DNA of 43,931 nucleotides from Amycolatopsis anabasis (GCF_009765355.1 NZ_VTHK01000064.1:1709-45639), one strand, 5' to 3'; shown: positions 16,918 through 25,367, numbered from the stretch's first letter. Translations and numbers: made by a program. Notes: a model not told the origin generated them from the sequence alone.

Positions 16918-17678
16918 TCCGGGTCGCCGTCATCGCGGGCGCGAATGACGACGTCGGCCCGGCGGCCGCGGTCCGGCTCGCCCGCGGCGGGTTCGACGTC
17001 GCGCTGATCGACACCAACCTCACCGGATTCGAAGAGACCGCACGGCAGATCGCGCAGGCCGGCCGGCAGTGCGTCGCCCTCGAAGCCGACTGCGCCGACA
17101 GCACGTCGTTCGAGAGCGCGGTCCGCGCGGTCGGGTCCGAGCTCGGCAGCCCGGCCGTCCTCGTCACCGGCGTCCCGCTCGGCGTCCAGGCCGATCGGTC
17201 GCCGTCGCTCGAGCACCACATCGGTACGGTCCGGCGCCGGCTGCGCTCGCTGTTCGTCTGCTGCCGGGCCACCACCGCGCACATGGCGCGCCGGAAGTGG
17301 GGCCGGGTCATCAACGTCGGCCTGGCCACGGGCACCGGGGACGACGAGTGGCGCGACGCGCAGACCGTGCTGTCCGGGCTGATCGGCTTCACCCGGTCCC
17401 TCGCGGTCGAACTGGCGGCGTTCGGCATCACCGCGAATTACATCGCACCGCTGGCGTGCGCCACAAACCCCCGCCCGCGCCTGCGCTCGGCAGGCGACGG
17501 CGCCGAGCCCTACTCGGCCGGCGTCGCGCACGTGACCGAGTTCCTGGTCGACGACCGGGCGAGCGCGATCACCGGCCAGGGCACCTACGTCGCGGGCTGG
17601 TCGCGCCCGCCCCGGGGCCTCGACCCGCAGCAGCTCCAGACCTCCAACGGGAAGTGGGACAGCCATGTCAGCCACTGA
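16914..17678 (+). CDS. SDR-fold protein lacking the catalytic Tyr and Lys
   Basis: A 254-residue protein with the overall pattern of 3-oxoacyl-ACP-reductase-type SDRs, including LIGFTRSLAVELAAFGI near the active-site helix and TAN-like strand residues (ITANYIAP). The catalytic YxxxK becomes AQTVL, and the glycine-rich loop is AGANDDVG instead of TGxxxGIG. No active-site Ser is obvious (VINVGLATG). A reductase using the classical triad is therefore unlikely. It may be a structural partner, a cyclase-like protein or an enzyme of another kind. GTG 16914 is supported by coupling to the leader ORF. Its 3' end overlaps the acyl-AMP ligase gene by 14 bases, so the two products may work together. Confidence 0.75.
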   Translation: MIRVAVIAGANDDVGPAAAVRLARGGFDVALIDTNLTGFEETARQIAQAGRQCVALEADCADSTSFESAVRAVGSELGSPAVLVTGVPLGVQADRSPSLEHHIGTVRRRLRSLFVCCRATTAHMARRKWGRVINVGLATGTGDDEWRDAQTVLSGLIGFTRSLAVELAAFGITANYIAPLACATNPRPRLRSAGDGAEPYSAGVAHVTEFLVDDRASAITGQGTYVAGWSRPPRGLDPQQLQTSNGKWDSHVSH

Positions 17679-19245
17679 GCCGGCAGCCCCCGGGCACTAC
17701 GTCGCGCGCATCCTCGGCGAACTGGCCGGGGACGGCTACCGGCCGGTCCTCCGGTGGCGGGACGAAACGTTCACCGCCGCCGAAGTCCGCTTCGCGGTGC
17801 TGCGGGTCGCGTCGGCGCTGCACGAGGCCGGCGCCGGGGCCGGTGACACGGTCGCGATCCTGACCGCGGTGAACAGCCCGTGGATGCTGGTGGCGCGGTA
17901 CGCCACGCACCTGCTCGGTGCCACCGTCGTGCACATCAGCGGCGCCAACCACGGGACGGTGACGCACGAGCTCTCGGTCGCGGCCCGGGCCCGCATGATC
18001 CGCGAGACCGGCGCGGTGTTCGTGGTGTTCGACGACGCGAACGCCGAGCGGGCCGGGAAGATCGCCGCGCTGCTGCCGGAAAAGCCGCACCTGTGCGGGG
18101 TGGGCCGGCCGATCCGCGACACGGTGACGGTGGACGGCCGGCCGCTCGGCCACTACCAGATGGAGTTCGAGCCCGAGATCCCCGAGTGCTCCACGGTGAT
18201 CTACACCAGCGGCAGCACGGGCCGTCCCAAAGGCGTGTACAAGCCTTTCGCCGCGTGGAACGACCTCGTGCTCGCCGGCGCGGACGAGCCGAAGCACTTC
18301 CTCGTGGTGAGCGCGGCCAGCCACACCGGCGGCGTCCTGGCCGACGTGGCCATGGCGTCCGGCGGAAGCGTGCTGCTGCGCGAGCGGTTCGAGCCGGAAC
18401 CGTTCCTGCGGGACATCGAGAAGTACCGGATCACGGACACGTTCATCGGCGTGCCGCTCCTCTACGAGCTGGCGGGCCACCCCGCCGTGCGGTCGGCGGA
18501 CCTGTCGTCCCTGCGGGGACTACTCTACGGCGGCTGCCCGGCTTCGCCGGAACGCGTCGAGCAGGTGCTCGCCGTCTTCCCAGGCGTGCTGCACTACGCG
18601 TACGGGACAACGGAGGCCGGCCCGATCGCCATGCTGACCGCCGACGGCCACGGCGATCCCACGCTGCGGAAGACCGTCGGCCGGCCGCGGCCCGACATCG
18701 CCGTCGTCATCCGGGATCCGGAAACCGGCCGGGAGGTGCCGACCGGCAAGGTCGGCGAGGTGACCGTGCGCAGCCCGTACAGCATGCGGGGCTACGCCGC
18801 CGACCTGGAACTGACGGACGCGGTGCTGCGCGACGGCTGGGTGCGCACCGGGGACTACGGCAGTTTCGACGCCGCCGGGTACCTGCGGTTGTTCGGCCGG
18901 ATGAACGACGTGGTCAAGGTGCACGACACCAAGATCGCGCCGACGGAGGTCGAGAAGGTGCTCGTGGGCCACCCCGGGGTCGTCGACGCGTGCGTGTACG
19001 GTCACCGCCGCGCAGATCTCGTGGAGGAACTGCACGCCGGCGTGGTGCTGGCCGAGGACGGCCCGCCCGCCTTCGCGGCCTTGCGGGACCACGTGTCCCG
19101 GCACATGACGCCGACGCACGCGCCGGTCAAGTTCGTGCGCTGGCGCCGGTTCCCGGTCAGCACCGCGGGAAAGGTCGACCGCGTCGCGGTGCGGCGGGCC
19201 AATGCCCTCGTCGCGGTGGAGGACGAGGGCCTGGTTGACGCGTAG
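17665..19245 (+). CDS. AMP-dependent acid-CoA ligase / acyl-activating enzyme
   Basis: A 526-residue member of the ANL superfamily. The motifs are complete: ATP loop VIYTSGSTGRPKG, YGTTEAGP, TGDYGSFDAAGYLRLFGR, and the C-terminal catalytic Lys in STAGKVDR. There is no carrier domain, so the product is an acyl-CoA or an acyl group passed to a separate carrier protein. It might activate a starter acid for the polyketide synthase or an acid later attached by amide or ester formation. The binding pocket does not tell me which. It shares a transcript with the SDR-fold protein upstream and MbtH downstream. Confidence 0.88.
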   Translation: MSATEPAAPGHYVARILGELAGDGYRPVLRWRDETFTAAEVRFAVLRVASALHEAGAGAGDTVAILTAVNSPWMLVARYATHLLGATVVHISGANHGTVTHELSVAARARMIRETGAVFVVFDDANAERAGKIAALLPEKPHLCGVGRPIRDTVTVDGRPLGHYQMEFEPEIPECSTVIYTSGSTGRPKGVYKPFAAWNDLVLAGADEPKHFLVVSAASHTGGVLADVAMASGGSVLLRERFEPEPFLRDIEKYRITDTFIGVPLLYELAGHPAVRSADLSSLRGLLYGGCPASPERVEQVLAVFPGVLHYAYGTTEAGPIAMLTADGHGDPTLRKTVGRPRPDIAVVIRDPETGREVPTGKVGEVTVRSPYSMRGYAADLELTDAVLRDGWVRTGDYGSFDAAGYLRLFGRMNDVVKVHDTKIAPTEVEKVLVGHPGVVDACVYGHRRADLVEELHAGVVLAEDGPPAFAALRDHVSRHMTPTHAPVKFVRWRRFPVSTAGKVDRVAVRRANALVAVEDEGLVDA

Positions 19246-19296
19246 CCGCGCCCGGCCGGTCCGGGCCAGGAACATCTATGGTGTGGAGGGAACTTC

Positions 19297-19509
19297 GTGG
19301 GAACCAACCCGTTCGAAGACCAGGACGGTCGCTACCTGGTCCTGGTCAACGAGGTGAACGAGCATTCGCTGTGGCCGGCCTTCGCCGAGGTCCCGGCCGG
19401 CTGGCGGATCGCGTCCGGGCCGGCCGACCGGCAGTCCGCGCTCGGCTGGGTCGAGCGGAACTGGACCGGTCTGCGGGCCCGGGCGCCGATCCACGCCGGG
19501 GAGGCGTAA
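19297..19509 (+). CDS. MbtH-like protein
   Basis: A 70-residue protein with the family signature: NPF near the N-terminus, VLVNEVNEHSLWPAF, VPAGWRI and WVERNWTGLR. MbtH-like proteins bind NRPS adenylation domains and are often needed for their folding or activity. The natural partner here is the A-PCP protein at 25364-27187, although the gene sits in another operon. The GTG start at 19297 has GGAGGGAA upstream. The stop lies 5 bases from the converging P450 pseudogene. Confidence 0.93.
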   Translation: MGTNPFEDQDGRYLVLVNEVNEHSLWPAFAEVPAGWRIASGPADRQSALGWVERNWTGLRARAPIHAGEA

Positions 19510-19514
19510 CCCGC

Positions 19515-20707
19515 TCAGGCCGTGCGGACGGGCACGGCCCGCAGCCCGCGGATCTCGCCGATGGCCCGCCACCGCAGGTCCTCCGGTGCACAATCCAGTT
19601 CCAGCACCGGGAAGCGGTCGAGCAGCAGCCGCAGGAAGACTGCGACCTCCACGCGCGCGAGGTGGCTGCCGAGGCAGCCACCTCGCGCGCGTGATGGCGA
19701 ACTGGTCGGGGTCGGCGAACCGGCCGAGGTCGCGGTTGGCCGCGGTTAGCGAGGAGATCACGGCGTCCCCGCGCTTGATCGCGACCTCGCCGTACACCAG
19801 GTCTTCCGCGGCGAAGGCCAGCACGGAGGTGAACGGCGCCTCGATGCGCCCGAACTCCTCGACCGCTGAAGGGATGTACCCGCTGTCTTCGCGGAGCAGG
19901 GCGAGCTGATCGGGGTGCTTCAGCAGGGCGGCTAGCCCGCTGCCGATCATGTTGCCCGTGGTCAGTAGCCGGCCACGACGATGTTGACCAGCAGCGAAAC
20001 CAGCTCGTACCCGGCCACCTCGTCCGTGGTCGGCACGGCTTGGGCGAGGGCGCTGGTCAGGCCCAGGCCGGGCTGCCGGCGCTTTTCCGCGATGAGCTCG
20101 ACCAGGTAGTCGCGCAGCGAGTGCAATGCGGTGCGGTGGGCCATGAAGCTGTGCTCGTCGGTGTCCTCCGCGAGCAGACCGGCGGTGATCCGCATCAGTT
20201 CGACCTCGACATCCCGCTGTGTGCCGAGCATGTCCCCGATCACCGCCAGCGGCAGGCGGTAGGCGATCCGCGAGATGACGTCCCACCCCGGCGTCTCGGC
20301 GAGCTCGTCGATCAGGGGCGCGACCACCGTCTCGATCCGGTCGACGAGCGCGTCGATCCGGTGGCTGGTGAACGCCGGCTGAACGAGCGCGCGCAGCCGC
20401 GTGTGCTCCGGCGGGTCGACGGTGTCGAGGACGCTGGGCGGGACGAAGTCGCGGCCGGGCACGGCGCCGCCGCCGGGGTCGCCTGCCGGATCGGGTCCAC
20501 CTCCCCCGGCACGTAGCGGACCAGCCGCGGGTCGGCGAGCGACTCCCGGACGAGGTCGTACTCCGTCAGCAGCCAGGCGTCGAACCCGAACGCGGTCCGG
20601 ACGCGCGCAATCGGGGATTCGCGGCGGTGTCGGGCCAGTGCGGGATAAGGGTTCTGCAGGAATTCCGGATCGGAAAGATCGGCCGTGATCGCGATCGAAT
20701 CAACCAT
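19515..20707 (-). pseudogene. Cytochrome P450, broken by frameshifts and loss of the haem loop
   Basis: Family sequence is spread over several minus-strand frames. From ATG 20707: MVDSIAITADLSDPEFLQNP and FDAWLLTEYDLVRESLADPR. After a frameshift near 20470: VDPPEHTRLRALVQPAFTSH to the I-helix approach LLVNIVVAGY. A one-base loss near 19965 (TACTGACC where TACCTGACC is expected) shifts to LTTGNMIGSGLAALLKHPDQ and ANRDLGRFADPDQFAITR. After another break comes CLGSHLARVEVAVFLRLLLD and the end at 19515. The roughly 15 residues just before the haem Cys, with the FGxGxH part of the loop, are missing and a perfect palindrome occupies the site. No functional P450 can be made unless the sequence is wrong. 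Confidence 0.8.
19650..19693. repeat. Perfect 44-base palindrome inside the P450 pseudogene
   Basis: Two 21-base arms (19650-19670 and 19673-19693) are exact reverse complements separated by two bases (GA). The right arm is the ordinary coding sequence for the segment around CLGSHLAR. The left arm is its inverted copy and stands where the upstream half of the haem loop should be. This pattern is expected from template switching during replication, or from a sequencing or assembly fold-back. Confidence 0.85.
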
Positions 20708-20797
20708 GCCGACATCATGAGCACGAATCATTCCCGCGAGCAACGGGAATAGTGATTAGTGCGGTTTTTCTGCCGGTCGGGAATTATCGGTTCGTTT

Positions 20798-21283
20798 TCA
20801 CCGGTCGGGTTCGGGTAGCCGACCCGCGACGTGGTCGCGAAGCCGGTCGAGCACGTCGACCAGGGCGACGCGTTCGGCGTCGGTGAGGATGCCGAACGTC
20901 AGCTCCGCGTGGGCGTCGTGCAGCGCCTTGATCTCACTCAGGTGCTCGTGGCCCTTCGCGGTGATCTCGAGCCGGGTCGACCGACGGTCGCCCGGATCGT
21001 CACACCGCTTGAGCAGCCCTTCGTGCTCCAGACCGTCCACCAGGGACGTGATCGACCTGCTGGTCACCCCCAGCCGCTCCTTCAGCTCACCCATCCGCGG
21101 GGTACCGGCCTCGTCGACGGCCAGCATCAACAGAACCCGCGAAGTGGACCAGCCCCGCTGCTGGTACGGCTGCCCGGCGAACCGCCGCAACGCGTGCGTG
21201 GTGCGCATCAACGCATCGGCCAGCTGCGCCCCGGTCGGCGGACCCTCCGGCCGGGAAGACCCCGGCGTTTTTTCGCTCGACAC
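20798..21283 (-). CDS. MarR-family regulator, copy 1
   Basis: A 161-residue winged-helix regulator. The HTH and wing are clear: TPRMGELKERLGVTSRSITS, LVDGLEHEGLLKR, and CDDPGDRRSTRLEITAKG, the classic wing motif DxxDRR. MarR proteins are dimeric repressors released by small ligands and often guard exporter genes. It lies directly downstream of the MFS exporter on the same strand but has its own 156-base upstream gap with a palindrome. It is nearly identical to copy 2 at 22898. GTG 21283 is chosen by analogy with copy 2 (MSSEK/MSSDK). Confidence 0.9.
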   Translation of the reverse strand: MSSEKTPGSSRPEGPPTGAQLADALMRTTHALRRFAGQPYQQRGWSTSRVLLMLAVDEAGTPRMGELKERLGVTSRSITSLVDGLEHEGLLKRCDDPGDRRSTRLEITAKGHEHLSEIKALHDAHAELTFGILTDAERVALVDVLDRLRDHVAGRLPEPDR

Positions 21284-21303
21284 GCGGCCAGGCTACACGC
21301 AAT

Positions 21304-21331
21304 CCGGATAGACGAAAGTAAAGCTATCCGG
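21304..21331. promoter_or_regulatory. MarR operator candidate upstream of copy 1
   Basis: The arms CCGGATA and TATCCGG are separated by 14 bases, about 20 bases upstream of the MarR start. The left arm is part of CAATCCGGATAGA. A matching CAATCCGGACAGA precedes the second MarR gene and the MFS gene. Shared sequence upstream of the duplicated regulators supports an autoregulatory site. Confidence 0.55.
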
Positions 21332-21439
21332 GTTGTGACTGGTGCACCGAAATACTCCTGAGCCGGCAATCGAAGCGCCGCGTGCGCTGCTCGGTGCCGC
21401 GGGGATCCGCACCGAGCACCGCGGTTCGCCCATCGGCGA

Positions 21440-22822
21440 TCAGCGGGGCCCGGGCGGTCCGCCCGGCCCACCAGGCCCACCGGGCCCACCGGGGCCACCG
21501 GGGCCACCGGGGCCACCGGGGCCACCGGGGCCACCGGGGCCACCGAACGGCCCGCCGGGCCCGCGGGTGCCGTCGTCCGGCGCGCGCTTCATCTTCCGCA
21601 CCTCGGACGAGGCGAGGACCAGGGCGGTGGTGACGACGATGGCCCCGCTGGCGAACCACAGCGTCTGGCCGAGACCGAGCCGGTCCGCGGCCGGGCCCGC
21701 GCCGGCCGCACCCAGCGGGGTGAGCCCGAACGAGCACAGCGCCTCGTAGGCGGCGATGCGCGAGAACTTCTCGTGCGGGATCTCCTGCCGCAGCGTGGTC
21801 ATCCAGTTGACGGTGAAGATCTCCACGCCGACGCCCCCGAGCAGCGTGGCCGCGCAGATCACCAGGAGCGGCGCGCCGGCCGCGAACGCCGCCAGCGGCA
21901 ACGCGAGCAGCACGGCGCCGCAGACGCCGGAGGCCAGCAGCCGCTGCGGCCGCAGCCGGACCATCAGCAACCCGCCCAGGATCATGCCGACCGCGTCGCA
22001 CGAAAGGATGAAACCCCAGTCACTCGCCCCGTTGAGCTGACGGTCGGAGGCCACCGCGCCGAGCACCGTGAACGCTCCGACACCGAGAGCGTTGACGACG
22101 CCGAACTGCACGGTCACGCTCCACAGCCACCGCCGGCTGGAGAACTCGGTCCAGCCTTCGCGCAGTTCGGTGATCATGCCTTCCCGCTTGCGCAGCTTCC
22201 CCTCGGCCTGCATCGCGAAGGCGAGCAAAGATGTCAAGGCGAACGTGGCCGCGTCGATCGTGAGCACCCAGCCCGGTCCGAAGGCGGACACCAGCACACC
22301 GCCGAGCGCGGCCCCGGCGACCTGGGCGCCGTTGAGGCCGGTCCGGAAGATGGCGAACGCCTTGCTGGCGTGCTCCCGGTCGACGCTGCGCATCAGCAGG
22401 CCTTCGGTGGCTGGCATGCGGAACGCCATCGCGAGCCCGTTGGCGGCGGAGAAGGCGACCAGCTCCCAGAGCTTGATCGAATCCAGGAACACCACCAGGG
22501 CGAACAGCCCCTGCGCGACCGTGCTGAGCAGGTTCGTGGCGACGATGACCAAGTGCCGTGGCAGGCGGTCGGCCACGACACCGCCGATCACGAAGAACAG
22601 CACCGCGGGCACGGTGCCCGCCGCGGACACCAGGCCGACCGCAGTACCTGAGCCGCCGGTGTCGAGGATCGCGAACGCCATCGCGACCGGCGCGGCGGAC
22701 GTGCCCAGTGCCGAGATGATCGCGCCCGCCATCTGCAACTTGTAGTTGCGGCTGAACCACGACTTCTTCTTCACCGGAGAGACGGTCCCCGGGGGGCCCG
22801 TGCTCGTCCCCGTTGCTTCCAT
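21440..22822 (-). CDS. MFS exporter with a Gly-Gly-Pro repeat tail
   Basis: A 460-residue membrane transporter of the major facilitator superfamily, DHA3-like (MefA/enterobactin-exporter-type) drug efflux group. There are about twelve hydrophobic segments. Typical loops include FVIGGVVADRLPRHLVIV (motif A region) and the central RRWLWSV and FSRIAAYEAL segments. The probable role is export of the product and self-resistance, with H+ as driving ion. The last 40 residues form a cytoplasmic tail with about nine GGP repeats. It lies between two MarR genes; the operator at 22846-22880 sits in the divergent gap. A broken copy of this gene is at 1835-2583. Confidence 0.9.
   Translation of the reverse strand: MEATGTSTGPPGTVSPVKKKSWFSRNYKLQMAGAIISALGTSAAPVAMAFAILDTGGSGTAVGLVSAAGTVPAVLFFVIGGVVADRLPRHLVIVATNLLSTVAQGLFALVVFLDSIKLWELVAFSAANGLAMAFRMPATEGLLMRSVDREHASKAFAIFRTGLNGAQVAGAALGGVLVSAFGPGWVLTIDAATFALTSLLAFAMQAEGKLRKREGMITELREGWTEFSSRRWLWSVTVQFGVVNALGVGAFTVLGAVASDRQLNGASDWGFILSCDAVGMILGGLLMVRLRPQRLLASGVCGAVLLALPLAAFAAGAPLLVICAATLLGGVGVEIFTVNWMTTLRQEIPHEKFSRIAAYEALCSFGLTPLGAAGAGPAADRLGLGQTLWFASGAIVVTTALVLASSEVRKMKRAPDDGTRGPGGPFGGPGGPGGPGGPGGPGGPGGPGGPGGPGGPPGPR
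21466..21546. repeat. Nine-base tandem repeats encoding GGP
   Basis: About nine copies of a 9-base unit (GGGCCACCG on the plus strand) are arranged head to tail. They are in frame with the MFS gene and encode Gly-Gly-Pro. The units are nearly identical at the DNA level, so the tract is probably young and prone to length change. Confidence 0.85.
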
Positions 22823-22845
22823 GCACGCACTCCTGAATTTAGTTT

Positions 22846-22880
22846 CAATCCGGACAGAGTTAATTGTGCTTGTCAGGATT
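22846..22880. promoter_or_regulatory. MarR operator candidate in the MFS / MarR-2 divergent gap
   Basis: CAATCCGGACAG (22846-22857) and CTTGTCAGGATT (22869-22880) form an imperfect inverted repeat in the 75-base gap between the divergent MFS and MarR-2 genes. The left half matches the site upstream of MarR copy 1. Binding here could repress both genes together. Confidence 0.5.
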
Positions 22881-22897
22881 ACCGGTATTCTCGGAGG

Positions 22898-23398
22898 GTG
22901 TCAAGCGACAAACCGCTGAAGTCTTCCCGGCCGGAGCCGTCCGGGGCGCAGCTGTCCGACGCGCTCATGCGCACCACGCACGCGCTGCGGCGGTTCGCCG
23001 GGCAGCCCTACCAGCAGCGGGGCTGGTCCCCCTCCCGGGTGCTGCTGATGCTGGCCGTCAACGAGGCCGGTACCCCGCGGATGGGCGACCTCAAGGACCG
23101 GCTCGGCGTGACCGGCAGGTCGATCACGTCCCTGGTGGACGGGCTGGAGGACGAAGGCCTGCTCAGGCGGTACCACGATCCCGGCGACCGCCGCTCGACC
23201 CGGCTCGAGATCACCGCCAAGGGCCACGAGCACCTCGGGGAGATCCGAGCCCTGCACGAAGCACACGCCGAGCTGACCTTCGGCATCCTCACCGACGCCG
23301 AACGCGCCACCCTGGTCGACGTGCTCGAGCGGCTGCGCGACCACGTCGCGGGCCGGCTGCCCGAACCCGGCGATCACCGGTCACCGCCCGTCGCGTAG
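22898..23398 (+). CDS. MarR-family regulator, copy 2
   Basis: A 166-residue MarR regulator, nearly the same as copy 1 over its whole length. It has TPRMGDLKDRLGVTGRSITS, LVDGLEDEGLLRR and DPGDRRSTRLEITAKG. It is divergent from the MFS gene and shares a 75-base intergenic region with it, the textbook arrangement for a repressor of an exporter. GTG 22898 follows GGAGG with almost no spacing, so translation may be weak or the transcript nearly leaderless. Its last 25 bases overlap the end of the converging SDR gene. Confidence 0.9.
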   Translation: MSSDKPLKSSRPEPSGAQLSDALMRTTHALRRFAGQPYQQRGWSPSRVLLMLAVNEAGTPRMGDLKDRLGVTGRSITSLVDGLEDEGLLRRYHDPGDRRSTRLEITAKGHEHLGEIRALHEAHAELTFGILTDAERATLVDVLERLRDHVAGRLPEPGDHRSPPVA

Positions 23399-24147
23399 AC
23401 CGTCTGCCCGGTGACGTAGCCCGATCGCGGGCCGGCGAGGAACGCCACGACGCCGGCGATGTCCGTGGCCGAAGCGACGCGGCCCAGCGCGGTCGCCGCC
23501 CCCGCCCGGTCGAGGAACGCCTGCCGGTCGACGTTGAGCCGGTCGGCCAGGTCGTCCACCATCGCCGTCGCGACGAAGCCCGGTGCGACGGCGTTGACGG
23601 TGACGCCGAACGGGCCGAATTCCGCGGCGAGCGCCCGGGTGAAGCCGGTGATGGCGGCCTTCGCGGTCGCGTAGTTCGCCTGCCCCGCGTTGCCGTCGGC
23701 GGCGACGGAGCTGAAGTTGACGATGTGCCCGGACCGCCGCCGCTTCATGTGCTCGCCGACGACGCGCGAGCAGAGGATCGTGCCGCCGAGGTTGACCTCG
23801 ACCGTGGCGTCCCACTCGTCGTCGGTCATGGTGAGCAGCAGCCGGTCGCGGGTGACGCCGGCGCAGTTCACCAGCACGTCGACGTGCCCGAACTCGCCCA
23901 CCGCCCGGCGCACCATGCTCGTCACCTGATCGGCCGAGGTGACGTCGCAGCCGATGCCCGTGCCGGCGCCGCGGGGCGCCCGGATCGAGGCCACCGTGCC
24001 GGCGAGCTCGCCCTCGTCGCGGTCGACGGCGACGACCGAGACACCTCTGGCCGCGAGCAGTTTCGCGGTGACCGCACCGATCCCGCGCGCCGCGCCGGTG
24101 ACGATGGCCACCTCCGCGGCGGCCACGGCGCATTCCGGAGCGCTCAT
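23374..24147 (-). CDS. Ketoreductase-type SDR (NovJ/NovK-like role)
   Basis: A 257-residue classical SDR with every motif intact: TGAARGIG for NAD(P), NCAG, the catalytic Ser in NFSSVAA, and NYATAKAA (YxxxK). By sequence it would be called a 3-oxoacyl-ACP reductase. The gene is the third in a minus-strand operon after an A-PCP protein and a P450, with an ATGA overlap at 24144-24147. In the aminocoumarin pathway the matching NovJ/NovK oxidise a beta-hydroxy-aminoacyl-PCP to the beta-keto form. I infer the same step here; reduction of a polyketide ketone is the alternative. Confidence 0.85.
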   Translation of the reverse strand: MSAPECAVAAAEVAIVTGAARGIGAVTAKLLAARGVSVVAVDRDEGELAGTVASIRAPRGAGTGIGCDVTSADQVTSMVRRAVGEFGHVDVLVNCAGVTRDRLLLTMTDDEWDATVEVNLGGTILCSRVVGEHMKRRRSGHIVNFSSVAADGNAGQANYATAKAAITGFTRALAAEFGPFGVTVNAVAPGFVATAMVDDLADRLNVDRQAFLDRAGAATALGRVASATDIAGVVAFLAGPRSGYVTGQTVYATGGDR

Positions 24148-25367
24148 GCGGTGAACATGACCGGCAGGGAGCTCATCCCGTGCAGGATGCTGGAGTAGAT
24201 CCACTTCTCCTCGCCGGTCTGCTCCACTTCGGACACCAGTCGGCGCAACCCGTCGAGCACCGCGCGGACCTCCATCCGCCCCAGGTAGTGCCCGAGGCAG
24301 TAGTGCGACCCGTACGCGAAGGTGAAGTGCTGGTTCGGGGTCCGGGCGAGGTCGAACCGGTCCGGTTCGGCGAACACGGTTTCGTCCCGGTTGGCCGACG
24401 AGATCCACACGCTGACCACGTCCCCGGCTTTGATCGCCCGGCCGCCGACCACCACGTCCGCGGTCGCCGTCCGGCCGCCGTGCAGGGACGGCACCGTCCA
24501 GCGCAGGGCCTCCTCGGTCGCGGTGGCCAGGTCAACGTCGCCGTTCTTGAGCGCCCGCCACTGGCCGGGGTTCTCGATCAGGGCCAGGATCGTGCCGGTG
24601 ATCGCGTGCCGGCCGGTCTCGTCGCCGCCGATCATCAGGCCGTAGCAGTTCACCATGAGTTCAGCCTGGTTGAGCGGCATCCCGTCGATGTGGCAGTTGG
24701 CGAGCAGCGTGACCATGTCGTCGCCGGTCGCGCCCCGGCGGGCCTTGGCCAGCCGGCTGAAGTACAGCAGGATCTCGTTCTTGGCGACCCAGCTCTCCTC
24801 GGGCGGCTCGTCGGCGTAGTCCGAGCTCCACGCGTGCGCGGTCAGGTCGAGCAGGTACTTGCGGTCGTCTTCGGGGATCTCCAGCAGGTCGCAGATCGCC
24901 CCGAGCGGGACGTTGGACGACACGTCCCGGGCGGCGTCGCACTCCCCCTTTTCGAGGGCGCTGCGCAGCAACCCGTCCACGGTCTCCTGCAGCGAATGCC
25001 CGATGAGGTCGAGCATCCGCTTGGAGAAGCCCTTCTTCAGCACGCCGCGGACCTTGTCGTGGCGCTCGCCGTCGGTCACCGCCAGCATCGACCCCGACGC
25101 CGAGTCCCCGCCGTGCAGCAGCGTGGCCAGCGCGTTGCCGTTCTCGGTCCCGAAGTGCGCCTTGTCCTGGTACACCTTGTTGACGTCGGCGTACCGGGTG
25201 ATCACCCAGAACCCGCGTTGCGACCCGCGCGGCGGCTGCCAGTGGACCGGGCGGTGGGCGCGCAGGTGCCGCCACACCTCGCCCAGTTCGTACTCGGCGT
25301 GCAGCGTCGGCGACGCCAGGTCGAGGTCGTCCAGCGCGCCGGGGTCGGCGATCGGTCGGGTAGTCAT
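24144..25367 (-). CDS. Cytochrome P450, probable aminoacyl-PCP beta-hydroxylase
   Basis: A P450 of 407 residues. The I-helix is IGGDETGRHA, which keeps the oxygen-activating Thr. The K-helix ExxR is EEALRW, and the haem loop is FAYGSHYCLG, with Ala for the second residue. The GGDET-RHA form is what I recall from the NovI/CYP163-like group that hydroxylates carrier-bound amino acids. The gene is flanked by ATGA overlaps with the A-PCP gene and the SDR, which supports a NovI-like role. The amino acid hydroxylated is not certain. The frame stays open upstream into the NRPS gene, but family sequence starts at MTTRPIADPG, ATG 25367. Confidence 0.88.
   Translation of the reverse strand: MTTRPIADPGALDDLDLASPTLHAEYELGEVWRHLRAHRPVHWQPPRGSQRGFWVITRYADVNKVYQDKAHFGTENGNALATLLHGGDSASGSMLAVTDGERHDKVRGVLKKGFSKRMLDLIGHSLQETVDGLLRSALEKGECDAARDVSSNVPLGAICDLLEIPEDDRKYLLDLTAHAWSSDYADEPPEESWVAKNEILLYFSRLAKARRGATGDDMVTLLANCHIDGMPLNQAELMVNCYGLMIGGDETGRHAITGTILALIENPGQWRALKNGDVDLATATEEALRWTVPSLHGGRTATADVVVGGRAIKAGDVVSVWISSANRDETVFAEPDRFDLARTPNQHFTFAYGSHYCLGHYLGRMEVRAVLDGLRRLVSEVEQTGEEKWIYSSILHGMSSLPVMFTA

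Noticed and set aside
17665..19245. Assignment of the acyl-AMP ligase to a specific substrate
   Set aside because: The pocket residues cannot be placed with confidence by eye, and the context allows a starter acid, an aryl acid or an amino-acid-derived acid.
21466..21546. Possible CRISPR-like or satellite array
   Set aside because: The units are 9 bases without spacers and code in frame for Gly-Gly-Pro at the end of the MFS protein.
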